Source: Parvularculaceae bacterium | GTDB taxonomy: Bacteria; Pseudomonadota; Alphaproteobacteria; Caulobacterales; Parvularculaceae | Length of the DNA: 64,000 nucleotides | Direction of reading: 5' to 3' | NCBI GenBank assembly: GCA_021776475.1 | Contig: JAJFFV010000005.1 | Span: 124,001 to 188,000 of the forward strand | Shown: positions 26,531-35,986 of the stretch, in pieces | Position numbering within the stretch: position 1 is the first letter of the stretch | How the letters are laid out: each line of letters begins with the position of its first letter | Made by a program: the position numbers and the translations under genes | The notes under the pieces: model-generated | What the model was told of the DNA's origin: nothing | Database searches by the model: none | The model's input: the letters and a program-made list of their open reading frames with translations, nothing else

Positions 26531-29413
26531 TCAGGTTGACAGCGCTTCTTTCACCTTGGCCGCGACGACTTTCAGACTGAAGGGTTTCTGCAAATAGCCT
26601 GCGCCTTCGATGGCAGCGAGCTTTTCGCGCATTGCGCCTTCAGCATAACCTGACATGAAGATAATTTTACTGGCGCCGAGTTTTTCACCCGCCTCTTGAA
26701 TCAGTGTCGGTCCATCCATTTCCGGCATCATAATATCAGTCAACACAAGGTCGAACGGCTTTTCCTCATCCTGAATAATCTCAAGCGCTTCATCGCCATC
26801 GGTCGCTTCAACGATGTCGTACCCACACATCTGCAACGCCCTGACAATGATAGAGCGCGCGCCGTCCTCATCTTCAACGATCAGGATACGCCCCTTACCA
26901 GTTAAGTCTGCGGACTCACCTGGTTTTCTCGCAGCCTCTGCAGCGGCAACAGCAGCTTCGCGCTCAATTTCTTCTGCATCCATCTGGTAGGCGGGCAGGA
27001 AGATGCGGAATGTTGCCCCTTCTCCTGGTCGGTTATCTAGAAATATACGACCGCCCATCTGACCGATAATACCGTACACGGTTGAAAGACCAAGTCCCGT
27101 ACCCTTGCCCTCTCCTTTTGTCGTGAAAAACGGCTCGAAGATCTTGTCAGCTATTTCCGGCGGCACACCGCTGCCTGAATCAGCAACTTCAATGAGAACG
27201 TGATCCATCGCATCCAGAACCGCATAACCGTAATTCACGACATCATCTGCATCGATCAGCTTGGTTTCGATCGTCAGTTCTCCACCATCCGGCATCGCAT
27301 CGCGCGCATTTACGGCGAGGTTCATAATGGCGAGCTCCAATTGTCCCTTGTCAGCTTTGACCTTGGGCAAGCCCCGACCGTTGACAACGTTTAAGTCAAC
27401 GCGTTCGGTGAGCGATCGGTTGAGGAACGGTGAGAAATCCCGCAACAAATCAGTAATTGACAAGATTTCGGAACGCAGGGTTTGCTTTCTAGAAAACGCT
27501 AGAAGATTGCTGGTGAGGTTCTTCGCGCGCTGGGCATTCTGCTGGATAAGAACAAGATCAGGATAAGACGGATCGCCAGCCGCATGCCGGCGCGTTAGGA
27601 ATTCGCATGACCCCATGATCACCAACAAAAGGTTGTTGAAATCATGCGCGATACTGCCCGCCAGATGACCGATTGTCTTGAGCTTCTGATCCTGCGAATA
27701 GTCTTCTTCCATCCGTTTCTGGAATGAAACGTCCACTGAATAAAGAACAGTCTGTCGCTTGCCGTAGCTGCCGCGGCGGCGCTTCACCGGCCGTGCATGG
27801 AGGTGCATGATCTTGGCCGATTGACCTTCACCGAGATGCACTTCGACCGGGCGCGCCAGTAGGGAATTGGCGCTGCGATTCTTGATCGCGGAGGCAAGAT
27901 CCTTGATGACTTTTTCTTCGAAGCATTTCGACATGATCGGTGTGTTGCCGCTGATGCCAAAAATCTCAGTGAAAACTTTGTTTGCATCTGCAATCTTCGC
28001 GTCGGAGCCAATGTCCCCTTCGATCACGGCAACACCAAATGGCGCCTCACTTGCGTCACCCAGCAGAGAATCGGCTGCTTCACTCGGCGCGACTTGCAAC
28101 TCCGGTTGCAGCTCAACACAAACGAACCCCTCACCCACACCACCGCGTGAAAATGGTGTCAGTTGCACATCCATGCCGCCGCCACTGCGGCGACGCATAC
28201 GTGCATCAATCGGTGCAAGTTCTTCCTCCCATAGGCCAGCGACAAGTTCATCGGTTTCTCCCAAGATGAAGTCGCCGAGGTCCAAAGAGTTCGTCAAAGT
28301 GCCAACCCATTCTGCCAGGGCCTCATTATACCAGGCAATCCGGCCCGATCGTTCAAGACCAAAAACTGGCCGGGGGTATTTTGCATATGCGGTCGAGAGG
28401 GCATCAACGATGTCCTCCACTTCCTGCTCGCGCAGGCGCCATGCGATGTGTTGGCCATTGTCGCGCATTGGGCGCAGGGAAACTTCAAAACGTCGCAATT
28501 TCGTTGCGCCATTTCCGCTGCCCATCATCTGGGTAATGATTTCTTCTGTTGCCACACCGCTTTTGGCTGCGCGGCATAGATGAAAGACTTTCCGGGACTC
28601 CGAGCCCGACTGAGCAAACAGCCGGTCCATACGGGGAGGCAAGCCTGACGGACCGGAAATACCTGCATCTTTCGCCATCTGTTGATAGGCATCATTTGCA
28701 TAAACAACGACACCGTCTTTTGTCGTGACAAGCCGGGCGTCGATATCAACGTTGAGAATATCCTCAGCAATGCCAAGGGGTTGCAGAATATCACGGCCAG
28801 CAAGCTCAACGGCATCCATCTTGTTATGACCAGTTGCGCGGTGCATCATGAAACCAGTTAACATCATCGGTGAAAACGACTTGGTGGCAGCGCCGAGCAC
28901 GAACAGACTGATCAGCAGCGTAAGCCCGCCAACCAGTATCAACCACGGGATACCGGAGGCAACGCCAACTATCAGGGCGTAGCCAATGCTGGCAACGACA
29001 CAGGCCATAGAACTCCAGATGACCCATGGCGCGATTTGCGCCAACAGGCTTTCAGTGCTCAGCGCATCGAGCGCCTCACCGTTTGGATCGTCCAGAGGAG
29101 CAGATTTTTTTTCTTTTTTTTGGGCATGCGGGCCAATTTGTTGCGCCGCGGTTTTCGCCGCATCCAGCTGAGCCAGGATGTCCTGGGGTGAGGCAATTTT
29201 CGGTGGCGCAGGTAAAGGCGCGGGTCCGGGCTCGTTGGCTTCAAACGCGGCATCAAAACTCTCATCAACGGGTCCGATGGCAGCGGCTGCAAGATCGGAT
29301 GATTGCAGAGCATCCTCGAAATCATCGTCAAAGGATTCTGGCGCCACCCTCAGTCCTTCCGTGATGCTTTCCAGCGACACTTTTTGAGATGGGTTTTTGA
29401 GGCTGTTTTGCAT
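26531..29413 (-). CDS. cckA: Cell-cycle hybrid histidine kinase CckA
   Basis: 960 residues. A 125-residue acidic, Pro/Ala-rich region precedes two membrane helices (about 128-150 and 155-175). PAS-like modules follow to about 560. The phospho-accepting His590 lies in [14 protein letters not shown], the exact CckA-type H-box. An HATPase domain ([28 protein letters not shown]) and a C-terminal receiver (842-960, Asp893 in [12 protein letters not shown]) complete it. CckA feeds phosphate through ChpT to CtrA and controls division or motility in alphaproteobacteria. The N-terminal extension before the membrane helices is longer than in Caulobacter. It stands alone between the M48 pair and the ybjQ operon. 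Confidence 0.93.
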   Translation of the reverse strand: MQNSLKNPSQKVSLESITEGLRVAPESFDDDFEDALQSSDLAAAAIGPVDESFDAAFEANEPGPAPLPAPPKIASPQDILAQLDAAKTAAQQIGPHAQKKEKKSAPLDDPNGEALDALSTESLLAQIAPWVIWSSMACVVASIGYALIVGVASGIPWLILVGGLTLLISLFVLGAATKSFSPMMLTGFMMHRATGHNKMDAVELAGRDILQPLGIAEDILNVDIDARLVTTKDGVVVYANDAYQQMAKDAGISGPSGLPPRMDRLFAQSGSESRKVFHLCRAAKSGVATEEIITQMMGSGNGATKLRRFEVSLRPMRDNGQHIAWRLREQEVEDIVDALSTAYAKYPRPVFGLERSGRIAWYNEALAEWVGTLTNSLDLGDFILGETDELVAGLWEEELAPIDARMRRRSGGGMDVQLTPFSRGGVGEGFVCVELQPELQVAPSEAADSLLGDASEAPFGVAVIEGDIGSDAKIADANKVFTEIFGISGNTPIMSKCFEEKVIKDLASAIKNRSANSLLARPVEVHLGEGQSAKIMHLHARPVKRRRGSYGKRQTVLYSVDVSFQKRMEEDYSQDQKLKTIGHLAGSIAHDFNNLLLVIMGSCEFLTRRHAAGDPSYPDLVLIQQNAQRAKNLTSNLLAFSRKQTLRSEILSITDLLRDFSPFLNRSLTERVDLNVVNGRGLPKVKADKGQLELAIMNLAVNARDAMPDGGELTIETKLIDADDVVNYGYAVLDAMDHVLIEVADSGSGVPPEIADKIFEPFFTTKGEGKGTGLGLSTVYGIIGQMGGRIFLDNRPGEGATFRIFLPAYQMDAEEIEREAAVAAAEAARKPGESADLTGKGRILIVEDEDGARSIIVRALQMCGYDIVEATDGDEALEIIQDEEKPFDLVLTDIMMPEMDGPTLIQEAGEKLGASKIIFMSGYAEGAMREKLAAIEGAGYLQKPFSLKVVAAKVKEALST

Positions 29414-29590
29414 AGGGTACCGTTAACTAAGTTATTGTTTTTTCGCGCATTTTTGTCGAAGCGACATAGTTTGCAAGCGTTCGCATCTGATGACTAGAGA
29501 AGGAAAAGAATTTTTATCCATGCCTGCCGCCAGCATCCGGGCAGAATAGTTACCAATTTCTTACCGTGAGAAGGATCGGCAAAGCCGCGA

Positions 29591-29914
29591 TTATCGCAAG
29601 GTTACCGCTGTGCCCGAACAGGAGACCATCAACATGGCACCTTTTTGAGTATCGATACTCTCGTAATCAATATCGATCGCAATGACAGCATCGGCGCCGA
29701 GCGTCTGGGCTTCTTCAATCATATCATTCATGGCGTGGTCCCGGGCCTCGCGCAGGGCCTTCTGGTAGCCACCCGAACGGCCACCGATGATATCTCTCAA
29801 CCCTGCAAAAAGGTCGCGAAAAATGTTAACGCCGAGAATCGCTTCGCCTGTGATCACACCTTTTATTTCAGCAACTTCACGTCCGGGAAGGTCCGGCGTT
29901 GTTGTCGTGATCAT
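29591..29914 (-). CDS. YbjQ family protein (UPF0145)
   Basis: 107 residues with the family pattern throughout: [33 protein letters not shown] (two parts), [29 protein letters not shown] and a short terminal strand. Members form small oligomeric beta-barrel-like rings of unknown function, often called putative heavy-metal-binding. It is the last gene of a three-gene operon, 11 bases after the preceding hypothetical protein. Confidence 0.93.
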   Translation of the reverse strand: MITTTTPDLPGREVAEIKGVITGEAILGVNIFRDLFAGLRDIIGGRSGGYQKALREARDHAMNDMIEEAQTLGADAVIAIDIDYESIDTQKGAMLMVSCSGTAVTLR

Positions 29915-29925
29915 CTATCGTACCT

Positions 29926-30348
29926 CTAAAATATGCCGAGAAACTTCTTGCGTTTATCCCGGCCCTTCCCGGCCTGATACTGATGCGAAACATTCAGATA
30001 GTCCATCTCTCGACGAACCGTCAGGTTCTCTGTGGTTTTCAGGTCCTGCGTCAACTTGTCCTGTTCCATCACGGGTACGGACAAGTCCTGCTGGCGGTTT
30101 TGAACCTTGCCCTTTTTGTCAAAGCTGGTGAGACGCTCGCGCAGCGCGGCAAAAGCAGCTTCGGCAGGCTCGGTCACACCCTCCGGCATCGGCACGGATG
30201 CGGCTTCGTGGGCGTTTTCTAAGAGCGAACGATGGCGCTCCATTTCTTCAGTCACCGGCCGCGGAATATTATCAACGCCGGACCCAGTCAGGTTTCGGCT
30301 CGTTGATTCTTCAAACCGGCTCCAGATTTCTTTCAGGTGGTCAGTCAT
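29926..30348 (-). CDS. Hypothetical charged protein, middle gene of the Ntn-like operon
   Basis: 140 residues, rich in Glu, Arg and Lys, predicted mostly helical, with no membrane segment or signal peptide. Not recognised. A proline-containing loop (GVDNIPRPVTEEMERHRSLL) and a basic C-terminus (GKGRDKRKKFLGIF) are the main features. It starts three bases after the stop of the proteasome-like gene and ends 11 bases before ybjQ, so it is translated with them. A partner or adaptor of the upstream protein is possible but only from position. Confidence 0.75.
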   Translation of the reverse strand: MTDHLKEIWSRFEESTSRNLTGSGVDNIPRPVTEEMERHRSLLENAHEAASVPMPEGVTEPAEAAFAALRERLTSFDKKGKVQNRQQDLSVPVMEQDKLTQDLKTTENLTVRREMDYLNVSHQYQAGKGRDKRKKFLGIF

Positions 30349-30351
30349 CGT

Positions 30352-31635
30352 TTACATCTCCGGCTTTTCTTTTTTCCATTCAAGACCGCCATTGCGCGTG
30401 ATCACCGCGACATCAATCGGGCCGCCGACAGTTTCAATGGAATTCATCACCTTCTGCTGGAAGGAGTTGAGTTTGATCAGGCTCGCCGCGGTCTCGCCAA
30501 GCTCTTTCTTTGGCAGGGTCTGAATGGCACGATAAATCGGCAGGGTATGGACCGCGTATTGGTACTGATCAATTGACCCAAAAAATTCCCGCAGGGCATA
30601 GCCGAGGTTATTTTCGGAGTAATCCTGCCACAGGGTCTGACGCTGTTCGTCCGAGAGGCCTGGTGCCCGGCCAATAAGGTCGGTTGCCATGTTGACCGAC
30701 AGTTTGAGCGTTTCACCGAACATGAAGTGCCGCAAATAGGTATCCATGCCGGTGAGGAAAGTACGGATCATCCGGTCTTGCGCAAAGGGCTGCACCACTG
30801 GCCCAGTATCGGACTTCATGTCGGCCGCCCGGTCCTGGCGATGTTTCAAAAGTCCCAATACGACAGAAGAAGTGAGATAAGAGCGCATTGACGGGAATTT
30901 GTCCTGACGCCCAAAACCAGCAAAGACGACGCCGGTATAATGCTCAAAGAATGCATCCTTCGTCACCGAGAACACGGCAACATCATGCAGCCTGCTGCGC
31001 GTCGTGTCAGACACCGTCAAAGTCGGGTGATCCTGTTTCAAAGAGCCGACTAGTGAGTCAACCAACTGACCGATTTCATCCTTGTACCGCCGGCGGACCT
31101 GCTCGGTCATGCCTGACGGGAAACAGTCGAGTTCACCGCGCGGGCTGTCATCAAGGCTCTTGTCATAGTCATTCAATAGCTGATCAACCACAAACTCGAA
31201 AATCGAGCTGACATGGTCGCGCACGCGCCCAGCCTGCGCGTCGCGGAATTTTAGGACCTGATGATCGAAATCCTGCGCCAAAATCGTAAAAATCACCGCG
31301 ATATGTTTGAAGAACTCTGTATCTTGATGATCCGCCGGGAAAAGTTCCGGATTGCCGGAAATGAAATTCATGAAATCCTGCGCGTAACCATCAACCGTAT
31401 CGAAACTTTTGCCCCCTGCCTGTTCCCGATACAGGGAGATTACCGTCTCCCAGGGCACCGACATGATCTCGGCATTGTTGTAGATCATCACCGCAACCGG
31501 CTGTCCATCGATCAGCGGGAACAGTTTGTCCACCGACTGATAGGTTTTCAGATAGTTGGCACCGCTGATCGTGACCGCGCTATCTGCGGCCATGGCGACT
31601 GACTGTCTGTTCATTAACACGACTTCTGACGTCAT
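30352..31635 (-). CDS. Large protein with a proteasome-like Ntn-hydrolase N-terminus
   Basis: 427 residues from the ATG at 31635, which places Thr directly after the initiator Met. The first 60 residues follow the 20S proteasome beta pattern: T-S-E-V-V-L, then SVAMAADSAVT, then YQSVDKLFPLIDG and PVAVMIYNNAEI. Counting from Thr1, the Asp of AADS is residue 17 and the Lys of VDKLF is residue 36, close to the Thr1/Asp17/Lys33 catalytic set. Proteasome and HslV subunits are 170-250 residues; here about 250 extra residues follow that I do not recognise (FPSMRSYLTSSVVLGLL, QPFAQDRMIRTFLTGMD among them). Release of Met would expose Thr as nucleophile. Activity is inferred. It leads an operon with a hypothetical gene and ybjQ. 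Confidence 0.75.
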   Translation of the reverse strand: MTSEVVLMNRQSVAMAADSAVTISGANYLKTYQSVDKLFPLIDGQPVAVMIYNNAEIMSVPWETVISLYREQAGGKSFDTVDGYAQDFMNFISGNPELFPADHQDTEFFKHIAVIFTILAQDFDHQVLKFRDAQAGRVRDHVSSIFEFVVDQLLNDYDKSLDDSPRGELDCFPSGMTEQVRRRYKDEIGQLVDSLVGSLKQDHPTLTVSDTTRSRLHDVAVFSVTKDAFFEHYTGVVFAGFGRQDKFPSMRSYLTSSVVLGLLKHRQDRAADMKSDTGPVVQPFAQDRMIRTFLTGMDTYLRHFMFGETLKLSVNMATDLIGRAPGLSDEQRQTLWQDYSENNLGYALREFFGSIDQYQYAVHTLPIYRAIQTLPKKELGETAASLIKLNSFQQKVMNSIETVGGPIDVAVITRNGGLEWKKEKPEM

Positions 31636-31873
31636 TCTTGCCCCGACTCCCAAGTTTTGACGCCCGTGACAGCGCCGACCCCACAGTTATCGGCCATGTT
31701 AGACGGTTTCAGCCCCCGTGCAAGCAAAGGCTCCGGCCCCTGTTCAAAAGCCAGGGAGCTGTTGCAAAACAGTTGCTTAACAGGCGTGGATTTGTCTCAA
31801 GACGGCGCAATTTCACGCGCAACGCGGGTTGACGCGACAGGTGGAAAGCGCCAGAAAGCGCGCTCGTTTCGCG

Positions 31874-31958
31874 GCCCCTGTGGCGGAATTGGTAGACGCG
31901 CGTGATTCAAAATCACGTTTCTTCGGAAGTGCCCGTTCGATTCGGGCCAGGGGCACCA
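31874..31958 (+). tRNA. tRNA-Leu (CAA)
   Basis: 85 bases including encoded CCA. Acceptor GCCCCTG/CAGGGGC, anticodon stem CGTGA/TCACG around TTCAAAA (anticodon CAA at 31918-31920), a long class II variable arm TTTCTTCGGAAGT, and T-arm GCCCG/CGGGC all pair perfectly. It reads UUG codons. Confidence 0.97.
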
Positions 31959-32242
31959 ACCTTCGCCGTCGATTGATACGCCAACCGGCTGCACTCTTAG
32001 GGTGTCGGCTTGTTGTATGTCAGCTTGGCATTTTCTATTTTAACCCTTTGATTTTATTACCTTCTAGTGCCGAATTTTTTGAACTGGCAAGTTTGGGCCG
32101 GTGGTTGCACATCGCCAGCCTGGCATTTTCTGCTACGGCGGGAAAAAAGTTTCTCGGTTCCGCCCTCAGGCGACGTCAGAATTGCCAATTTTCTCGAAAT
32201 CACGGGCCCAAAATTTAACGCAAGCGACGTCGTTTCCCGCCA
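31959..32242. other. Non-coding stretch between tRNA-Leu and the TolB/TPR remnant
   Basis: 284 bases with no supportable gene. GGCATTTTCT occurs twice (near 32028 and 32122). It may contain decayed sequence of the pseudogene that follows, but no homology to the intact paralogue could be seen here by eye. No second copy of the tRNA-Leu 3' end was found in the window. Confidence 0.5.
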
Positions 32243-32461
32243 CTTCTTTTTGAAACATACGACCGGGGTGTCGTTGGCAGGGCCCTGCTTGCTTTGTGGG
32301 GCAATTGGGACGCAAGCAGGCAAATTCGCCAGCACCCGGAATTTCCGGCTTTTGCCGAACGTATTGGTATGGCGGATTTCTGGCGCCTCTATGGTTGGCC
32401 GGATCTGTGCGCGCCGATACCGGGTACAGACGGAATAGACGGCAAGTTTGAGTGTTTGTGA
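32243..32461 (+). pseudogene. C-terminal remnant of a TolB/TPR-family gene
   Basis: A 72-codon in-frame stretch plus stop matches the C-terminus of the intact gene at 32660-34588: LLFETYDRGVVGRALLALWG against LLFETYQEGLIGKDMALRDL, then PEFPAFAERIGMADFWRLYG against PDFPAFAERIGMADVWRLYG, and a final KFECL against QFECL. The last 22 bases around both stop codons are identical. No start codon or upstream domains are present, so the 5' part is deleted or decayed beyond recognition. The remaining 198 bases up to the intact gene hold nothing obvious. Confidence 0.85.
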
Positions 32462-32659
32462 GCGCGAACAGCTGGCAGGTCACGGTATGGACAACACCTT
32501 GCGCCTCTGATTTTGTGCTCGCCCTGATCAACGCCGCTGCTGGGATCACTCTGACAGAGGAGCGTTCTATCCGATCAACCCGGGCGATCTGACGACATTT
32601 CCAGCCTTGGCAATCATCTGATCTTATTGGATACTGACCAAAGCCATTGGGGGGAGCGG

Positions 32660-34588
32660 ATGCCCAACTTTTTCACAGAACTTCAACGGCGCCATGTTGT
32701 CCGGATTGCGGGGCTTTACCTGGTTGTCGGCTGGGTCATCATGCAAGTGGTTGAGGTGATGTCACCAGCGCTCGGTCTGCCGGACTGGACCAACTCTATG
32801 GTCGCAATGCTGCTGATTATCGGTTTTCCGGTCACTGTTTTGTTTGCCTGGGCGTTTCAAGTAACGCCGGAAGGGCTGAAACGGACCGTGGCGGCGTCCA
32901 CACAAGCCAGTACAGACGAGCGGCGTTGGATCGACTATGTCATCGTTGCCGGGTTCGTTCTTGTTGCGGTGATGATTATTGCAGACCGGTTTGCGGCAAA
33001 TCCACCACAAATGCAGCAAGCTAATAGCGAGCCTAATGTCGGCAACATTGCTTCAGATGGCATACAAATCGCGAGGAACGCGGCGGCTGATGTCGAGAAG
33101 CCGGAACAGGTCTCGATCGCCGTACTGCCGTTCGTCAATATGTCTTCCAACCCGGAGCAAGAATATTTTTCCGATGGAGTCACAGAAGAAATTTTGCACG
33201 CACTAGTCCGTGTACCAAATTTACGGGTCGCCGGGCGCCGTTCCTCTTTCTCTTTCAAGGGTCAGAACAAGGGTCCGCAAGAGATTGCCACGGCTCTTGG
33301 TGTTACACATCTTCTCGATGGATCTGTGCGCCGGCAGAACGGGTCAGTGCGGATTGCCACGCAATTGGTGCGTGCCGCAGACGGCGTTCAGATATGGGCT
33401 GAGACTTATGACGGGTCGATCAAGGACATATTTGATCTGCAGGATACGATTGCGAACACGGTAACGACCAAACTGGAGGTAATATTCAACCGAGATGCCA
33501 TGCCGCGCCTGGCTGTTCAAATGACGGACAATGCACAGGCCTACGAACATTTTTTGCAGGGCCGCGCCTTGTTTTTGCAACGCTGGGGTTACGGCGCAAT
33601 TGCAAAAGCAACTGAGCACCTCGAAGACGCCGTTGCGCTTGACCCTGAATTTGCCGAGGCGTGGTCACTTCTTGGGTTTGTCTACTATCTGTCACCTCTT
33701 TATGTGCCAAATACTGATCCTGATCTCGCTCTGATCAAAGCTGACGAAGCTGTTCTGAAGGCACGCGCGCTCAAACCATCCCTCGCTGAAGCGTTGTCAA
33801 CGCTCTCGGCAATTGAGTTCAGTCGTAACAACAATCTTGAATCGAGAAAATTGATTGAGCAAGCCATCGCTCTTGAGCCTTTTAATGCCCTAGTTGCCAA
33901 TGACCACGGCTTGCGGGCTGCTCTAATGGGGCAAACTGCAACGGCCATGCAAAGCCTGGAGCTAGCCGTCAAGCTAGATCCCGTTCACAGCTATGCGGTC
34001 GCCAACCTTGCCTATGTAAAACTTGATGCAGGCCTCCTTGATGAGGCAGAAGCGCTGGCGCAACGTGCCATTGATCTTGGTGATGTGTCCGCCTACGAAA
34101 CATTGTCGAGGATCGCCTTCGCGCAGGGTGATCGCGAGGCTGCCTCTCGCCATCTGTTTCAAATCTATGAACTGGCAGGTGATCAGCTTGCACCACAATT
34201 TGCCGATCGACGAATCTGGGAGGCGGGGGCGCGGGCTTTCTATGAAGACAGTGAACCGGATCGCCTGGCCCTGATCGGCCTCGCCGAGGCCTATCTGGCC
34301 TCACCTGATGCGGTCGTGAACTCAGCTATCTTTAATATACTGGCGCGAACCGGTTCTGCTGAACTATTATTTGAGACCTACCAGGAAGGCTTAATTGGCA
34401 AGGATATGGCTCTTCGTGACTTGTGGGGACCTTCCGGGCCCGGGAGAAAGGTTCGGCAACATCCGGATTTCCCGGCATTTGCAGAGCGCATTGGCATGGC
34501 CGATGTTTGGCGCCTTTATGGCTGGCCTGACCAGTGCAAACCGACGACCGGTACGGATGGCACTGGTGGCCAGTTTGAGTGTTTGTGA
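32660..34588 (+). CDS. Membrane-anchored TolB-like/TPR protein
   Basis: 642 residues from the ATG at 32660, with GGGGGGAGCGG just upstream. The N-terminus (MPNFFTELQRRHVVRIAGLY) leads into three hydrophobic segments at about 15-35, 45-65 and 98-118. A TolB/FlgO-like domain follows at about 155-290 (VSIAVLPFVNMSSNPEQEYF, DGVTEEILHALVRVPNLRVA, GVTHLLDGSVRR). The rest is tetratricopeptide helices (AIAKATEHLEDAVALDPEFA, ALAQRAIDLGDVSAYETLSR). Many proteobacterial relatives carry an N-terminal cyclase or DNA-binding domain instead of membrane helices; none is present here. Function unknown, probably a membrane scaffold. A truncated paralogue precedes it. Confidence 0.88.
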   Translation: MPNFFTELQRRHVVRIAGLYLVVGWVIMQVVEVMSPALGLPDWTNSMVAMLLIIGFPVTVLFAWAFQVTPEGLKRTVAASTQASTDERRWIDYVIVAGFVLVAVMIIADRFAANPPQMQQANSEPNVGNIASDGIQIARNAAADVEKPEQVSIAVLPFVNMSSNPEQEYFSDGVTEEILHALVRVPNLRVAGRRSSFSFKGQNKGPQEIATALGVTHLLDGSVRRQNGSVRIATQLVRAADGVQIWAETYDGSIKDIFDLQDTIANTVTTKLEVIFNRDAMPRLAVQMTDNAQAYEHFLQGRALFLQRWGYGAIAKATEHLEDAVALDPEFAEAWSLLGFVYYLSPLYVPNTDPDLALIKADEAVLKARALKPSLAEALSTLSAIEFSRNNNLESRKLIEQAIALEPFNALVANDHGLRAALMGQTATAMQSLELAVKLDPVHSYAVANLAYVKLDAGLLDEAEALAQRAIDLGDVSAYETLSRIAFAQGDREAASRHLFQIYELAGDQLAPQFADRRIWEAGARAFYEDSEPDRLALIGLAEAYLASPDAVVNSAIFNILARTGSAELLFETYQEGLIGKDMALRDLWGPSGPGRKVRQHPDFPAFAERIGMADVWRLYGWPDQCKPTTGTDGTGGQFECL

Positions 34589-34689
34589 GCGCGGAGGGGT
34601 GCGCTAAAGAAAGCACTCTAGCCAGCCGGTCTGGATTCGGTTAAATCAGCAGCAGTTCCCGTCCATCGCGCATCGAAAAACCGCCTCTG

Positions 34690-35400
34690 ATGTCTGACAC
34701 TTCCGCCCCCGACCCCGGTGGTCTGCCCCGCAGCGCCGCTGCCAAACTGAAAGCCGTTCTCGAAGGGCTCGCTGCGGCACCGGTAACAGACCGCGAGATG
34801 CGCCCCGCGCAGGCTGAATCTAAGGGTGAAGCGGCGAGCAACGAGAGCGGACCAACGGCAACCCTTGGTGACCTGATTAATGCGCTTGATGAGCGCGCCT
34901 ATGGCTTGTTGCTGTTATTGCTGGCGCTGCCTTGCACGTTGCCCTTCGTCTATATCCTGCCGCAGATTGTCGCATTGCCGATGCTGGCATTGGCGGCGCA
35001 AATGGCCATGGGCAAAGAAGCGCCCTGGCTGCCGGACACGCTTAACCAACGCGCATTCAAAATCAGCCTGATGCAGGGAACCGTCGAGCGCGCCGAGCGC
35101 TATCTGGGCTGGATTGAGCGGATTACCCACCCACGGCTGCCGCAATTATCCGACGGGATCGGCGGGCGGATCGTCGGGGCATTGTTGTTGATCCCGTGTG
35201 CATCGATCCTCGTGCCGCTACCGCTGACTAACTCAACCCCGGGTGTCGGCGTTGCGATCGCCGCCATTGGCCTGATCGAGCGTGACGGGCTGTTAATTAT
35301 TCTGGGACTGTTAATCGGTATAATCTGGGTCTTCGTATTGATTTTTCTCGGTGCCGAGGCTGTCAGCTTTGCTAAGGACTGGCTGTTGGCACAGTTTTAG
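34690..35400 (+). CDS. ExoD-family membrane protein
   Basis: 236 residues. A 50-residue Ala/Glu-rich cytoplasmic start precedes LGDLINALDERAYGLLLLLL, the family's opening block. Further blocks are LPCTLPFVYILPQIVALPML, the conserved NQRAFKIS helix, and two C-terminal membrane segments. ExoD proteins were first linked to exopolysaccharide production and alkaline tolerance in rhizobia; the biochemical role is unknown. It precedes the DsbB-like gene by a few bases. Confidence 0.9.
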   Translation: MSDTSAPDPGGLPRSAAAKLKAVLEGLAAAPVTDREMRPAQAESKGEAASNESGPTATLGDLINALDERAYGLLLLLLALPCTLPFVYILPQIVALPMLALAAQMAMGKEAPWLPDTLNQRAFKISLMQGTVERAERYLGWIERITHPRLPQLSDGIGGRIVGALLLIPCASILVPLPLTNSTPGVGVAIAAIGLIERDGLLIILGLLIGIIWVFVLIFLGAEAVSFAKDWLLAQF

Positions 35401-35416
35401 AAGCTGATTGCAGGAT

Positions 35417-35977
35417 ATGCTGGATAAATTAAGCCGAATTACCCGACCTGGCGTTGCCCTCATTGTCTGTGCTGTCGTCAGTGCACTGTTGTTGGCCGGC
35501 GCTCACGGATTTGAGCGGATCGGCAAGCTTGCGCCTTGCGCGCTTTGCCTTGATCAGCGCGAAGTGCACTGGATGGTTCTTGGTGTGGTTGCTATAGGTG
35601 GCGTTGGCTGGCTGGTCTTGAAGTCGGAGAAACTTCTGACAGCCACGCTCGGTCTGATCGCCTTGGTATACACTTACTCGACCTTCCTATCGGGATATCA
35701 TGCCGGGGTTGAATGGAAATTCTGGCCGGGGCCGGCGACCTGTTCAGCCGGCACGGCGTTAATCACGGTGACTGATCCAAGCGATCTTTTGAGCCAGCTC
35801 GACACGGCGCCGATTGTCTCCTGCACGGATGCAGCCTGGCGGATGTTCGGCATCTCAATGGCTGGATACAATGCGGCGATCTCGCTCGGTCTGATGATGC
35901 TTGCAGGGAGCGCCGCCTTCAGGCTGGCCAAACAAACAGGCCTTGTAACGGTTGCAGATAAGGGCGTCGGGGCTTAA
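35417..35977 (+). CDS. DsbB-family disulfide bond formation protein
   Basis: 186 residues with four membrane helices. The quinone-linked redox motif CALC is in LAPCALCLDQREVHW; the second periplasmic loop carries YHAGVEWKFWPGPATCS and, further on, IVSCTDAAWRMFGISMAGYN, giving the second cysteine pair. It passes electrons from a DsbA-type thiol oxidase to ubiquinone. The start is uncertain: an ATG at 35417 with a too-close AGGAT, or a TTG at 35408. It lies between exoD and coq7 in what appears to be one operon. Confidence 0.9.
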   Translation: MLDKLSRITRPGVALIVCAVVSALLLAGAHGFERIGKLAPCALCLDQREVHWMVLGVVAIGGVGWLVLKSEKLLTATLGLIALVYTYSTFLSGYHAGVEWKFWPGPATCSAGTALITVTDPSDLLSQLDTAPIVSCTDAAWRMFGISMAGYNAAISLGLMMLAGSAAFRLAKQTGLVTVADKGVGA

Positions 35978-35986
35978 ATCTTGACC

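Noticed and set aside
31829-32218. Plus-strand open frame through tRNA-Leu
   Set aside because: It crosses the tRNA gene; the translation is an artefact of structured RNA sequence.
31959-32242. Possible attachment site after tRNA-Leu
   Set aside because: No repeat of the tRNA 3' end and no integrase were found in the window.
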